Shown one piece after another: positions 11,200 to 23,100 of a DNA stretch of 64,000 nucleotides (positions are counted from its first letter, which is position 1; the number at the start of each line of letters is the position of its first letter). The stretch comes from Cytidiella melzeri (lineage: Eukaryota > Basidiomycota > Agaricomycetes > Polyporales > Irpicaceae). Under the pieces are notes generated by a model. The model was given only the letters and a program-made list of their open reading frames with translations. It did not search any database and was not told the DNA's origin. Position numbers and translations under genes: made by a program. The stretch is taken from NCBI GenBank assembly GCA_022592445.1, contig JABYQR010000024.1:1-64000 (forward strand). Direction: 5' to 3'.

Positions 11200-12607
11200 G
11201 TGAAATCGGCCTTTGCCCGCAGTGGTTGCATCTTGTACTCGAACCTGCAAAAAACCACAAGACGATCATGCAGCACAGTACTCCTACCTTGGACGGTGAG
11301 CGGCGTCCAAACCGTTCTGTTATGCATGTACGAGATCTGTCTTTCGCTAGAAAGCCAGGCTTCCACCGGCGAGTCGGTGGACATCAGAGGAAGAGCACAG
11401 GTTGCGCCTTTCACGCATCCTGTATTTCCACAGGAGATCCTAGACCACATAGTTGGTTTTGTTGAGGATCTCGAGACTCTTCTAACGTGCTGTCTCAGCT
11501 CTCGCACGCTTCACCGTATGGGCACGAAGATGACGTTCCGACATATCGTTGTCCAGCGAAGAACATACCACGACATTCTCCGAGAGCTCGCAAACTCTCC
11601 GCTGAAAGCCTCTGCAGTCCGGCGCATTCATTTCTACCCGGGAAAAGGCCATGGTACTGTGGAACTCAATCTGCAGGAGGCGATTCTGGTGCATGTGACG
11701 AAGCTCCAGGACGTCTTTATCGACTCACAATTATTCCGCACGCGAGCTCCTGCGACAGTCCCCTTCCAAGACTGTAGTGCATCACAACATGTCACTCGGC
11801 TTACACTAAATAGGACGCTATTTGATACCCCCTTACACCTCTTGGCCTTCATCAATGCTTTCCCAAGTCTGCGACATCTTACCCTGCGCGATGTATTTCG
11901 GAGAGCTGGGAATTCCCCCTCGCAGGAAAATCTAGACAAGTTGGTACCGCCATTTAAACGACCGAAACTGACCGCATTAGACCTCAACATGGGGAATTAT
12001 ATGATTGCATCACACCTTCTTTGTGAGGAGAGTGTACGGCGTTTGGAAGTGCTGGGACTCCAACCATGGGGCACACAAATTAGCTGGTGGTCCCTCTTTG
12101 ACAGAGATGCGGCTTACAACAATCTACGTCACATAACCGTTCACAGTTTCGTGCATCGTAAGTCCCTTTTCACACACTCCAACCGCAACTCTTCCACTCA
12201 TGTACTCACCAGATCGCCGGGACGCCACGCCAATCTTGCCTAAAGCCCCAAACCTGAAGTCCCTCACACTGAAAGACATCTTCATCCACTCTCGAAACGC
12301 GCGGCTACTGGGCCACGGGAAGTACATTCAGCACTTCCTCCTCACAACCTCGGCCAACGGCGTGGAAGAGCTCTTCTTCCATTTCAAGAAAGTCAGTTTC
12401 AACCACTTTGCGGAATTTGCCATCGCGGAATGGCTTCCGTGTTTGTTCGACGACAAGTTTGCCAAATTGTCGCGCGTCGTTTACACCTTCAGCGGTGTCG
12501 CGTTGACGGATGGGAGAGCAGAAATCGAGGCCCATGTCCTGGATGCGCATAAAGTATGGGACCGGCGTGGTATCGTCGAGGTGATTGTCAAAAATGATGA
12601 ACAGTAG
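11200..12607 (+). CDS. F-box-like protein, two visible exons
   Basis: The product looks like a basidiomycete F-box protein, a substrate adaptor of SCF ubiquitin ligases. The F-box-like segment FPQEILDHIVGF...LLTCCLSSRTL starts near 11430. It is followed by a leucine-rich, repeat-like body (SLRHLTLRD, KLTALDLNM, NLKSLTLKD). Exon 1 ends at 12157, a 55-bp GT-AG intron spans 12158-12212, and exon 2 runs to TAG at 12605-12607, ending in VIVKNDEQ. The true start is uncertain: ATGs at 11200, 11269 and 11326 are possible and a further 5' intron may exist. The family expands strongly in mushrooms, so the substrate cannot be inferred. Confidence 0.75.
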
Positions 12608-12807
12608 GATTGTGTCGATGGGCGATAGATTTGGCAAACTTCATAGGCACGAAAAGCTACAATGCCAATGTGCTCTGTACAGTATTGATAATATCGTAGC
12701 TCGACGCTATCACGGAACCAGAAAGTATTCAAGCTACGTCTTCACACTCCACTCGCTTCAGTATCGAAGTTCAGTATCTTTTTAATCACTCCTGCCTCCT
12801 TCACACG

Positions 12808-15275
12808 TTACACCTGATACCTCCACTGTACATGCCTATCCCCAAGCCTAACCCTCTCCCGCCTATCATCCTCAAAGTCCACCTTCCCAAGCGCATCGTC
12901 AACCTCACCTCCAGCGCTCCCCAGTATCTCTGCTCGTCTCCGATTCTCCTTGTCCATCCACCACCACAGCGCACTCGCAACCACAATCGCAAACAGCAGG
13001 TATCCAATCGCAATGATATGTGGCTTCCTATAATGGTCTTTTGCCCACTCTGGACGATAGATAAGCACGCCTGTGACAGCTCCAAGGTCGCCTATGGTGA
13101 TTTGCATGGCGACGGCGACGGCACGTTTGGTTTGGTTGGATACGTTCTCAGAGGGCCAGCTATTATTCGCAGGTCAATTCGTATATAGATAGTAGGAAAA
13201 GAGTCAAGGGAGGTACCTCAGTAAGAGAGCGTTACCCGTGTAAACGCCCAACGAGGCGAAGAGCACGCCGACGTACTGTGCGCCAGCTGGAAGAACAAAG
13301 TCAATATCGGCCTCCAAGACCGAGTAGGGAGACGCACCTGTCTTTGTACTACATAGAATGATGTATCCTACCGCGTTGAGATCAGCCAAATTGCATGCGG
13401 CGTAGGATCAAGTTCGAACGAGCTATACCTATGATGGCGACAGCGCCGCTCCCAATGATGAGAGGGGCTCTTCTACCCGTTTGAGCAGCGAGCCATGCGC
13501 CGATCGCGATGCCTATCGCTGCCAAAGCGTTGGGTGGTACAGTCATTCTGTACAATTTATCATCAGAATGTCAATAAGTCATGTGTGTCGTGAGGAACAA
13601 GACATACAATTGAGCTTTCCACGTAGCAAATCCCAATCCAGCAATGATTGTCGGCTATGAGTGAACGTCAATGTATAGACAAAATCGGCTTCATGTCAAG
13701 CACTCACCATGAACAAACTCAACGTATACAGCACAAACGCAAACCCATGGAACAGCAGAGCGTATCCCCAGACGAGGTGATCTGTAAACGCTTGTCGGAC
13801 GTACACCCACTCGAATTTCTCCTTGTTAGCGGCATCTGAGTCTGCCGCCAACCTGGCCAGAAGACGCGAGCGTTCGGCCTCTGTCAACTGTCGGTGAAGT
13901 CCGTGTTGGTTGAGGTTTAAGGACGAAGTTGGTAGGAACAGAAATTTACCCATTTAGCTTTATGAGACCATGTTGGCACTATCCGATACGCAACTACCGA
14001 GACAACAACTGTGAGAAGGCCTTCCAGGATGAAGATCCTGCGTCGAACACGGTGAGCTGAATGTGGTGGTAAAGTCGGAAGAAGAGGCATACCACTGCCA
14101 TCCGCGCTTCCCGCCGATTCCATCCATCTTTCCAATTGCATATGCGAGCACACCTGAAGAGGCCAACCATCCGTACTCTGTGTAAATGATCCATGTGTAT
14201 ATTCACGTACCTCCGAATGCGCCTGCCAATGCAGCACCGCCGAAGAAAACAGCTACACGCCAATGTCGCTCACGTCTGACAACATGACTCAAAACTCCAG
14301 CATGGAAGATTTGAAATCCACGCGACTCACCGCAGATAATACGTAGAGAACAAATAAATCACTCCGGGGAACAACCCAGCTTCCGTTGCTCCTAGAACTG
14401 CGTCGCAAAAACCAGCCTATAGTTGACTACATCGTATACTAACCGAATTGAAAACTCACGATAACGTATCCCGAACAAGCTGGCTTGGTTTGTGACGAAG
14501 CCTTGAAATATTGACGCAATCCCCCAGCAGAAGGTCAACGTCGGTAGCCAGAATTGAGGGTCAAATCGTTTGAGGCTGTAAATGTGAGGTATTCGTGAGT
14601 ACCAGACTGCGGGCAGGTCAACGCGCAGACTTGCATGATCTGGCAGAGCGCATGCAGTCAATAAAAAGACCGGGATCAGTAGAGGTATAAACGGAGAGCA
14701 CGTACGTTGGCCGGGACCTCGAATGTGACGTAAGCGATAAAGTATATGGCGAGAGCCGTGTTGTACGCAGGTGGCGAAACGTGTATATCCTAGAGCCGAG
14801 TCAAACCAAACGGCAACATGAACAGTGAGAAGGCGCATGGCTTACAGTGGTGAGACCATCTATCCTTCATTAACCCATGTGTCAGACGAAGGTTCGACGT
14901 CGACACGGATTTGCGAACACGTACTTTGCGTTTCCAATATTAGACCTGCAAAAAAATCATGTATCAGAACTCTACCTTGCATGACAATCATTCAAGCATG
15001 GACACACCGATCCAGAAAGCTGAGCAAATACAAGAGCGTCAACACCGGCAGCAGTCTGTCCATCCCAGTCTGTCAGTGCACCGAGATCCAATACTCGGAA
15101 ACGAGCGAACGAGGACTCACCTGAGATCGACCTTGCTCAGCAACTTCTTGTCCTCCACGGTCCCATACTCGTCGTACACTTTCCACTTGCGAGGCACTCC
15201 GTCGACCTCTTCTGCTGAAGCGAACGAATGTTTCTCGTGATCAGCAGCGTCTCGGTCCGCAAGGTCAGAAGACAT
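12808..15275 (-). CDS. MFS transporter, anion:cation symporter (allantoate/nicotinate permease-like) family
   Basis: A multi-exon gene on the minus strand encodes a 12-TM plasma-membrane transporter. Exon 1 runs from ATG 15275 to 15121. After splicing, the family signature LLYLLSFLDRSNIGNA is formed across the intron that ends near 14945. Later exons give YNTALAIYFIAYVTFEVPAN, FWLPTLTFCWGIAS, GGVLAYAIGKMDG, WIFILEGLLTVVVS, LTEAERSRLLARL, GLGFATWKAQL, VGVLFASLGVYTGNAL, MQITIGDLGAVTGVLIYR and HIIAIGYLLFA, ending at 12808-12810. The substrate class (allantoate, nicotinate, pantothenate or similar organic anions) follows from family resemblance to Dal5/Tna1 only. At least ten short introns are needed. 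I see no frame-breaking lesion. It lies tail-to-tail with the F-box gene. Confidence 0.85.
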
Positions 15276-15934
15276 TTTGGGGACGTTGGTGGCAGTGACA
15301 CGTCGATCCTGATCATGAAAGTCAATCTCCAGTACTTATACAAAAGCCAGAGTGTGTCGTGAGCTGTGATGAGGAAACGTAGAGTGAGGATGTCGCCATT
15401 GAACCCTGAGCTTTCCCGTTGCTGAACTGACTCCGCAAATGCCCTAGAAGATGGCGCAATAGTAACCTAGTATGAGAATACTAGACGGCAAGTGCTCGGA
15501 GAGGGATGGGAGCAGTAGCTGTGCGTGGTACAGATTGTCGTGGGAGCAGTACAGTAACTGGTGGGTGTTCATGAGCGTCGTCGCAAATACTCTGATAAAA
15601 TGGCGCAATATTCAGAGAACAATTTGGAAGCACAGCGTGAGAGTAAAGTGGCCAGACTGTGTGCATGTCTGAAAAAGGAAATACTAGTGTTCAACTTCAG
15701 TGTGCGCCTGTTTCTGAACATTTCGTTTTCCTGATCCTCACTCATCGCGGCAGCGACTATGAATCTCATGTCATGGCAGACAGTGAGCAGAATATAGTTC
15801 AATCCATAAATCTTTGACGTTATACGTATACAAGTACATTATTATAACGCATTAATCACTTTACTAGTATGTGTTGTTCAACTTTCCCTCCGATATATCC
15901 CTCCCAGCCGCAACACTCATGTCATCCACCCGGA
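15276..15934. other. Intergenic, promoter side of the MFS gene
   Basis: The 660 bp between the epsin stop and the MFS start contain no ORF of note. Both genes read leftward, so this stretch holds the MFS promoter and the epsin 3' end. I recognise no specific regulatory motif. Confidence 0.5.
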
Positions 15935-17595
15935 TCAGCTAAAAGTATCCCGCTGCGGCCCAAATCTACAACCAACCACATCATTAGCACCAACACTGTC
16001 AGTGTTAACTCAAGCAACGTACCTCAACGTTCCAACATTCCCAAACGTATCCACGCCCTCGCCTTCTCCACCGCCAACCCTACCCTTGAAAATCTCCTCT
16101 AGCGCCTGATGCCGCTCATCCACCATTCTCCCCGGGCTCGCCCGACTCCTGGAACGAGCACTGAACGGCGTGGCAGGCGACATCCGACTGCTCGTGCTTT
16201 CTGTCGTCGTGCTAGACAATGAGGGGGACGGTGTGGGGTTATAAAGGGATGAAGGGGACGTAGACGGGGCAAAGGGGTTGTTAGAGCCAATCTGGAAGGC
16301 AGTCGGTTGGGGAGCGACAGGTTGGGGAGCGACAGGTTGAGGAGGTGGTGATTGGGTTTGTATCGATTGCCATTGAGGGTACTGAGGATGATAAGGGCCT
16401 TGCCATTGGCCCTGCTGACGCGTATATTCAGCCTACAACATATCAGCTTTATTAGTGAACTATGCAGCGACTTTGAAGATTGGAAGCGAGAGATCAAAGG
16501 CAAACAGCGTGGTGTCGCATGTTACTCACCTGCATAGCCTCCTGCTGCATAGCGGACGTAAATTGCGGCACGACGCCCTGGTACGCTGCAGGGTACTGCA
16601 TCTGTACCTGCTGCCAGAAGGACGTGTACTGTGGCTGAATAGAATGAGGTGTATACTGAACCTGCAGAGGCAGCTGCGTATATTGCATCTGTACCAAAGG
16701 AGGTGAGTTGTCGATGTCCGAAATATCAATGAGGAGATCTTCCGCTGGCTTTAACGCCTCGACCTTGGTGCCGCTGCAAGATGATCATACAGAATAGGTC
16801 CAACTCATACAGAGAAGAACATACTCTGGCACAAGGTCGAATAAACCTCCGTTGTTGGAATCCCTAATCTTACGCAGCCTTTCCTCCTCCACGCTCTTGC
16901 TAAGCTCAATTGCCCTCGCTAAATCTCCATCCTCCTCCGACCTCTGCCTCTTCCCTTGCTGGGCGCTCTGTCTCGGGTCCGAATTCGGCCTCTCCCGCCG
17001 AGGAGTTCCCCTGACACGGTCGTTGAAGCTTGTACTGCCAGGGCCGCGACGTCTCCTCGACTTGAGCTCTTCCGGGCTCAACAATAGCGTGGTGACCTCC
17101 TTTGCCTCTGAGCGCACGGTCTGGCCGACGTCCATGCCAGCGTCGTCGATGTACTGAAACTCTCGGAGGGTTTTGAATACATACAAGTTGTTGTGGCAGT
17201 AATGGTATACTTGGGGGCTGCCGGCATGGAGGAGGTGGTTGATGACTGCGAGGGCCTGGAATGGGTGGTGACTTAGGAAATGCGGATAGTGCGGATAAGT
17301 GGCGCAGCTGTGTGAAGACGTACCTTGTACACATGCCTCCACAGTTTGCCCTTGTCGTTCAGACGCTTGTCAACAAGTTCCATAATCTCAATAAAGTCTG
17401 GCCTAAGAATGACATTGGTACAGTGCGATAATGCAGTGAATGAAGAGCATACCGGGAGTAGGACAAGTGGGCAATCTCGTCTAACTCTCTCGCCGATGGG
17501 GAAGAGGAGTCGTTTTTGGTAGCATCGCGCACTTTGGACTGAGCATCAGAGTACCCCTTTGTGACTGCCTTTGCGGCACGAATAGTGGCTTTCAT
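15935..17595 (-). CDS. ENT1/ENT2-like: Epsin (ENTH domain endocytic adaptor)
   Basis: The gene reads leftward from ATG 17595. The N-terminus SKVRDATKNDSSSPSARELD, then IMELVDKRLNDKGKLWRHVYK and HYCHNNLYVFKTLREFQYID, form an ENTH domain, which binds PtdIns(4,5)P2 and bends membranes at clathrin-coated pits. Downstream is a ubiquitin-interacting motif (DLARAIELSKSVEEER), an LFDLV segment resembling a clathrin box, a long Gln/Tyr/Pro-rich linker and an NPF motif (SNNPFAP near 16275) for binding EH-domain partners. The last intron joins FGNVGTLR to FGPQRDTFS and a stop at 15935-15937. Four or more short introns are required. All hallmark motifs are present in the usual order, so I regard it as intact. 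Confidence 0.88.
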
Positions 17596-17917
17596 GACTG
17601 GTAGCGAGTGTGAGGGTGAGGGAGCAGGAGAAAGGGGGAAAAAGGTATGGCGAGAGCCGGGACATGGTCGTCTTTATTTGCGGACAGGATGGATTTGGTA
17701 AAGAAGATGACGCAAGACAAGCCGAGGCCGTCGAGACCTCCGAACGACTCTTTGTGGCGTAAAATAGCCTCAGACGCTCACCCGACAATTAAGGTACTGG
17801 CGCTTACTTGCTATGCACGTCACGCCGGTCTGTTTTGCTGAGGCAGCCATGAAGTATATACCCACTACTACCGCTCTACTGGGAAAGACAATGCTGTTCA
17901 CATGCATGCCATACTGA
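17596..17917. other. Intergenic
   Basis: About 320 bp between the start of the epsin gene and the stop of the secreted-protein gene. It must hold the epsin promoter; I see no gene and no clear motif. Confidence 0.5.
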
Positions 17918-18343
17918 CTATTTAGGCGGCTTGTATTCTATGCGCCAGCCTGGTTTCTTAGTGCCCCAGGGGAACAATGATCCCCACCTCTGCTTTTCTA
18001 GTTCTGATGCGGTTCCAGAAGGCCCCGTTGCTCCTTCTAACACTTGCTGAATTATTTTGTTGGTCAAATCCTTCCGGAGTCCTTCGGTGAAAAGTCTTAG
18101 GTCTCTGACCGTCTGTGATTCCGTCGACGAATCTCCAGCCGGCTTTGCCGAGCCTTCCCCCCGTTTGGTGAAATCACTTTGAAAGACATCAAAATCGCCT
18201 GTGTCTGTGATTCTCTCCAAAATGGTGGGGTTGTTAGAGAAAGCTAGATACTGGGATTCTGGACTGCCAAATGGGATGGCAGATGCAGCTACCGTGTAAA
18301 ATGCGCCGGCGGCGAATAAAACGAGGGAGTTCGAAAATCGCAT
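17918..18343 (-). CDS. Small secreted protein SSP1
   Basis: An intact 141-codon ORF. The N-terminus MRFSNSLVLFAAGAFYTVAA is a typical signal peptide with probable cleavage after SASA/AIP. The mature part contains a TKR dibasic site near residue 60 where a Kex2-type protease could cut, and a basic, Trp/Pro-rich tail (WGTKKPGWRIEYKPPK). No cysteines occur in the mature part, so it is not a Cys-rich effector or hydrophobin. Function unknown; an effector or signalling peptide role is only a possibility. A diverged copy lies at 29883-30271 and shares the 5'UTR intron. A full-length promoter and leader lie in 18344-19069. Confidence 0.7.
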   Translation of the reverse strand: MRFSNSLVLFAAGAFYTVAASAIPFGSPESQYLAFSNNPTILERITDTGDFDVFQSDFTKRGEGSAKPAGDSSTESQTVRDLRLFTEGLRKDLTNKIIQQVLEGATGPSGTASELEKQRWGSLFPWGTKKPGWRIEYKPPK

Positions 18344-18404
18344 GTCGGTATGTTTAGGGCGGCGTTTCGAGAAGAGTTTGAGTAGACAGTGGTAATACGA
18401 TTAG

Positions 18405-18463
18405 CTGTGAGAACGATGATAAGTGACCCGACGCGAGCGCAACGCGGACAACGATGTACTTAC
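18405..18463 (-). other. 59-bp intron in the 5'UTR of SSP1
   Basis: On the minus strand GTAAGT at 18463-18458 and CTCACAG ending at 18405 bound a 59-bp intron, about 60 bp upstream of the SSP1 ATG. The upstream exon edge reads CAGCGCTGGACG. The same exon edge, donor and intron length recur upstream of the paralogue SSP2, which supports it being a real, conserved leader intron. Confidence 0.65.
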
Positions 18464-19069
18464 CGTCCAGCGCTGAAGTAATGAAATAATAGAGGGAGGG
18501 GGGCGTGTTGAGGTACAAGATTGGCCCCAAAGCCCTCTATATATCTGGCGCGGTGCGGCAAAGGCTATGCTCTAACATGACGGATGGAAATGTGAGCTCC
18601 TATTCCGCAGTGAAGAACGCAAATTTGTACTTGCCTCCGCTCCGAGTCTCGTTGCATCACAACCATTTGCCACCTCGTCCCCGTTCTATTTGCCTCCCCT
18701 TCAGTCGACGACAGTGCACTTCCTCTGCCTTTGGACACGCTCCTTTCAGCCCATGGTCATCCTTGGAAGCACCCTTGTCACACTTGTCCGTACGCAATGC
18801 TCTACATGATATGCTGCAGGATGACCGGTCGTACAGCAGAGGTCCGGAGGATTGACGTCGGTCATGAAACAAGTCAACATTCTGCGGCACCACCGACATG
18901 GAAATACCAATAACATGAAACACACTCCGCTGTCATTGCACGCGTAGACCTGAGCTGATCCGTCAGGCCTCAGGTACCACATCCCAAAACCCTCACGTGT
19001 GAAACTTGGCAGCGGAGGAGTTGTGAAACGTGTCGGAAAAAAGTCTCCGCGTCCCGAAACATGCTACTA
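18464..19069. other. Promoter region of SSP1 and flanking sequence
   Basis: The first ~130 bp resemble the corresponding region of SSP2 (shared AAGGCTATGCTCT-like block at 18560 and 30530). The rest up to the pogo end at 19070 has no gene I recognise. Confidence 0.5.
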
Positions 19070-19549
19070 CAGTCGAACCCCTCTTACAGCTATATCTTTA
19101 GACCTCGGGCCAAAAAAACACGCACAGTTGGGTAGCAGCGGGGCTGAAAAAATATTGAATTCATGCCATTCTTACGGAAATATTGTTATATTTAGAGCCG
19201 GTACTGTTGTAGAACCAGCTTTGCAAATTTATTTGCATCGAGCGTATTGAAAAATGTGTGCGCACATGAGTGTTGGCCCAAAAATTGCGACTTTTTCTCT
19301 TTTTCCTAGAAGAACATCTCATGTATGATTTCCGGAGGTTTGAAGGATGAGAAATCGTGTGATACGACGAGCGGAACGTTGCCGTCGTCGAGAGGCAGGT
19401 TTTGCAAAAGCGTACCCGTTTTGAGTCACAAATTGATGCTATTGTCACACGGCAAGTTCAATCACCGCTCGGCTTGTCACGAAGCGCCCTCGTACAGAGG
19501 TTGAGTCGAAGTAGACAAAGCTACGTTTAATTCGCGTAAGAGACAAAAG

Positions 19550-19776
19550 TGTTGTTTTTGCAGGGTTTTGATGCGCGCACGGGAGGGGGCTCGAAATGAA
19601 GGAACACAATGTTATAGAGTAGGTACGGAAATACAAGGGTTTTATATTATTTTAGTAAAGCGGATAGGACAAAAAAGGGAATGTCAAGACAGGTAATCCG
19701 CGCGGAATGACGAAGGCGGGCGGCGGGATCAAGCGGATACAAACAGAAATCACACGGAAAACCTAAAATAACAACA
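19550..19776 (-). repeat. 3' LTR of gag-only Copia element CopB
   Basis: 227 bp, nearly identical to the LTR at 26021-26247. On the minus strand it directly follows the purine tract GAGGGGGAG, which marks it as the 3' LTR. Confidence 0.9.
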
Positions 19777-19887
19777 CTCCCCCTCAACGAGCAGAGCGTG
19801 AGAACAAACGCGAGTTGCCTAGAAGTTATACTCTGGCGCGTCGGTGTGAGTGTGCGAACCAATCGTAGCGAGGGGGTCCGTAGCAAC

Positions 19888-20058
19888 TGTTCGACTATAT
19901 TAAATTAGACGCTCAACGTACGGGCGCTGTAGTTACCGTATATAAGACTAAAACTGATCAATGCAACGACACGCACTTTTGATCCCCAACTCCCACTGTG
20001 TGATCCCTCTCAGACTCGCTCTCTCAACGCTCTCCACTACTTTCATAGCCTTCTAACA
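19888..20058 (+). repeat. 5' LTR of CopA
   Basis: 171 bp, ends TG...CA. It contains GTATATAAGAC, a likely TATA box for the element's transcript. Confidence 0.93.
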
Positions 20059-20070
20059 GGTTATGAGCCC
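20059..20070 (+). other. CopA primer-binding site (initiator tRNA-Met half-molecule)
   Basis: GGTTATGAGCCC directly follows the 5' LTR and is complementary to the anticodon stem-loop of initiator tRNA-Met. This is the half-tRNA priming mode known from copia and Ty5. Confidence 0.75.
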
Positions 20071-20153
20071 CGGATAAGCTCACTACCTCACTCATATTAC
20101 TATCTGCACTCACTCTCTGCCCGCTGGTGGTTAATCCGCCGCGTGCCCACTAG

Positions 20154-23100
20154 TTGATGAGCTCTGATCCTACTGATCAGCCTCAACCTCGTCGTTCTAC
20201 GCGCGAACGAAAACAAACCGACTTTCTTCGAGGCACTATCCCTCGTACAACTCGCAGGAGACGTACCCCGGTCTTCACTCCTACTCCTACTCCTCCTCCT
20301 GCTCCTACCCCTCTTCAACAACCAACAATGTCTTCCGCTTCTCGCGCTGTTACCCCAGGGCCTGCACCTTCCGACAACGCTCCCAACGTCGCTTCTACCT
20401 CTGCCGTCGTCGACCATCCCACTGCCCGCAACACGGCATCACGTCGAGTCTCAGCTCCTCCCTCTGATCGCCGTCGCACTCCTTTCGACACACTCCGCGA
20501 CGACTTCGCCCGTCGTCACACCACTAAGCCATCGTCGGACGATAGTGACGATCCTATGGACGACAACGAGGCGCACGAAAGGCGAAGGGGCAAACTGCCC
20601 AGAGCCCGTCGTGCACCGTCCCCCTCGCCATCTGGCCCCACTGACTCTGCGCGAGCAGTGTCGTCCCTCCTTTCCGTGCCTCCAAAGCACGACGTGGAGT
20701 ATACTATGTCGCTTAGCGACGTCCACAAAGCCTTCGCAGACGTTGGCAAACTTACAGGTCCTGATACCTGGCCGATGTGGAAATTCTGCGTCGATACTGC
20801 GATGTCGACCATCGTAGACTTCTATAGCTACAGGGGTGGTCTTACCATTCCTCAAGAGGTCCAACGGGCCGTCTTCAACGTCCTGGCTGGACACATCGCA
20901 GACTCTGTGATGGCCAACTATCTCAACGAGACCGCGCCGCACAGACTCATGGAGAAACTCTCCGAACGGTTCGAGCCGACTTCCACTATGTCGGACGCGA
21001 ACAAAATCTTCCAACTTTTCTCCCTCCGCCGTCCTGTCCACGAAATGGACAAACTACTCGACGACGCGCACAACTTATACTCGAAGATTTTGTCCAAGGG
21101 TATCGAATTCCCCCAACACATCTTCTACTCCGCCCTCGTCGGCATCATTCCCCCCGCCTATGCGCATACTCGCGCTAGCTACGAGGCTGGCGTGCGTTCC
21201 CGTACTCCCGCGGGCGAGAAGTACGACTACAATCCCATTTCTCTGAGCGTCGAGCTCCGCCGCGACTTTCATAGTTGGCGACTCGCTCATCCACTTGACC
21301 GCTCTCGGTCCAAGGGTTCGTCAACCCTCGTTCCTCGCGATAGGCCCGCTGGTGGTTCATCCGCCGCGTCGCCAGCAGTCGACAAACGTGTCGAACGTCC
21401 GGCGAAAGCCACTTCCTCCGCTCGTGCGGCCGCCGCTCCTTACTCGAAGGAGAAGTCCGTTCGTGACACTTCGAAGATGAAGTGTTACAACTGCAACGAG
21501 ACAGGCCACACGACGCCTACTTGCCCTTCGCCCTGGACAGAGAAGTCCAAGGAGGCGATGAAGAGGAAGGGTATCACCCGGAAGTCTGTTGCTGCTGGTG
21601 CCAAGGGCAAAGCTGCCACTGCCGCCGCTGCTGTTGCTACTCCCGCTGTTGCTGGTCCGTCGACAACTACTCCTCGTCGCAACCAGAGCGCGTGGGTGTC
21701 GGCTCTCTCTGAGTCCGACGTCACTATGCACGTAAGTACTTCACTTACTACTACCACTTTTCATACTCTACTTCCGCTGTATGCGACTTCGTCAACAGAC
21801 GAGTCGGTACATATTCTTGATACTGGCGCGACTATACACTGTACGCCGTATCGAGACTTACTTTTCAATGTCCACTCCGTACCAACTATCGTACTGACTG
21901 TTGCCAACTCAGAACAACTAGTTTTGAAACTCGCTGGTGACATGGTACTCGAGGTGGAACAGGAAAGTGGTAAGCTTACTGAACTCCTGCTAAAGAACGT
22001 CTACTTCAACTCAACTCTACCTTTTACTTTAATCAGCGTTGGAAAATTGGACTCTGATTATCGTTTTACTTTTTATCACAATCTTTGTACTATATACGAC
22101 TCGAACTCGATTTGTGTGGCTGTTGTTAGAAAATCAAATGATTTATACACGCTATCATCAACTCGAGTGACTTCTTTAGCAAGCGTGCATAGAACTGGCA
22201 TTACTTTACTTGAACTACATAAAAAACTCGGTCATCTCAGTTACTTCATGATCAAGAAACTACTTCAAACTTCGTCAATCATCACTGATCATATAACTGA
22301 CCATACTGAAACTCCGTGCGAGGATTGTTTACTTAACAATATCCATCGCAATACTGTACCCAAACTTCGTTCTTCATCATTAGCTGAAGCTTTCGGAGAT
22401 CACTTTCATATCGACATCTTTGGGCCTCTACCCACAGCGTCGATTACTGGTAAACACAAATACTGGTTGACTATCGTCGACGATGCTACTAGATGGTTAG
22501 TACTTGCACCACTAGTTACTAAAGATGACGCCTATACTCAATGGGTCATTTTCTCTACTGAACTTTTGACGCAATATGGTATTCGTGTCAAGATACTTCA
22601 AGCCGATAACGACGGTGTCTTTACCAGTAAAGCTATGACTGCTTACTTGAAAACTCAAGGAACTATACTACGTCTTACTGTACATGATACTCCTCAGCAA
22701 AACGGTGTTGCTGAGCGTGTACATCAAACTATTATGAACTTGATTCGAGTAAACCTGCATACTGCATCTTTACCAAATCGACTATGGTGGTACGCTGCAT
22801 TATACGCGATGTATGTGTACAATTGTTCTCCTCGTACTATACTTAACTACAAAACTCCTTACTTTAAGCGATATGGCACAGACGCTAACCTTGATGGACT
22901 TCAAGTCTTCGGTCAGCCGTGCATTGTATACGACGAATATCGCACAAATAAACTAGCATCTAAGGGTAAAAGGGGAGTCTGGATAGGCTTCGCTGAACAC
23001 TCTAAAGGTCACTACGTTTACTTCGGACAACGTGTTGGAGTTGAACGTAACTTGCAATTGTTGACTCTACGATACGAATTGAAGGGGAGAAAGAACCAAA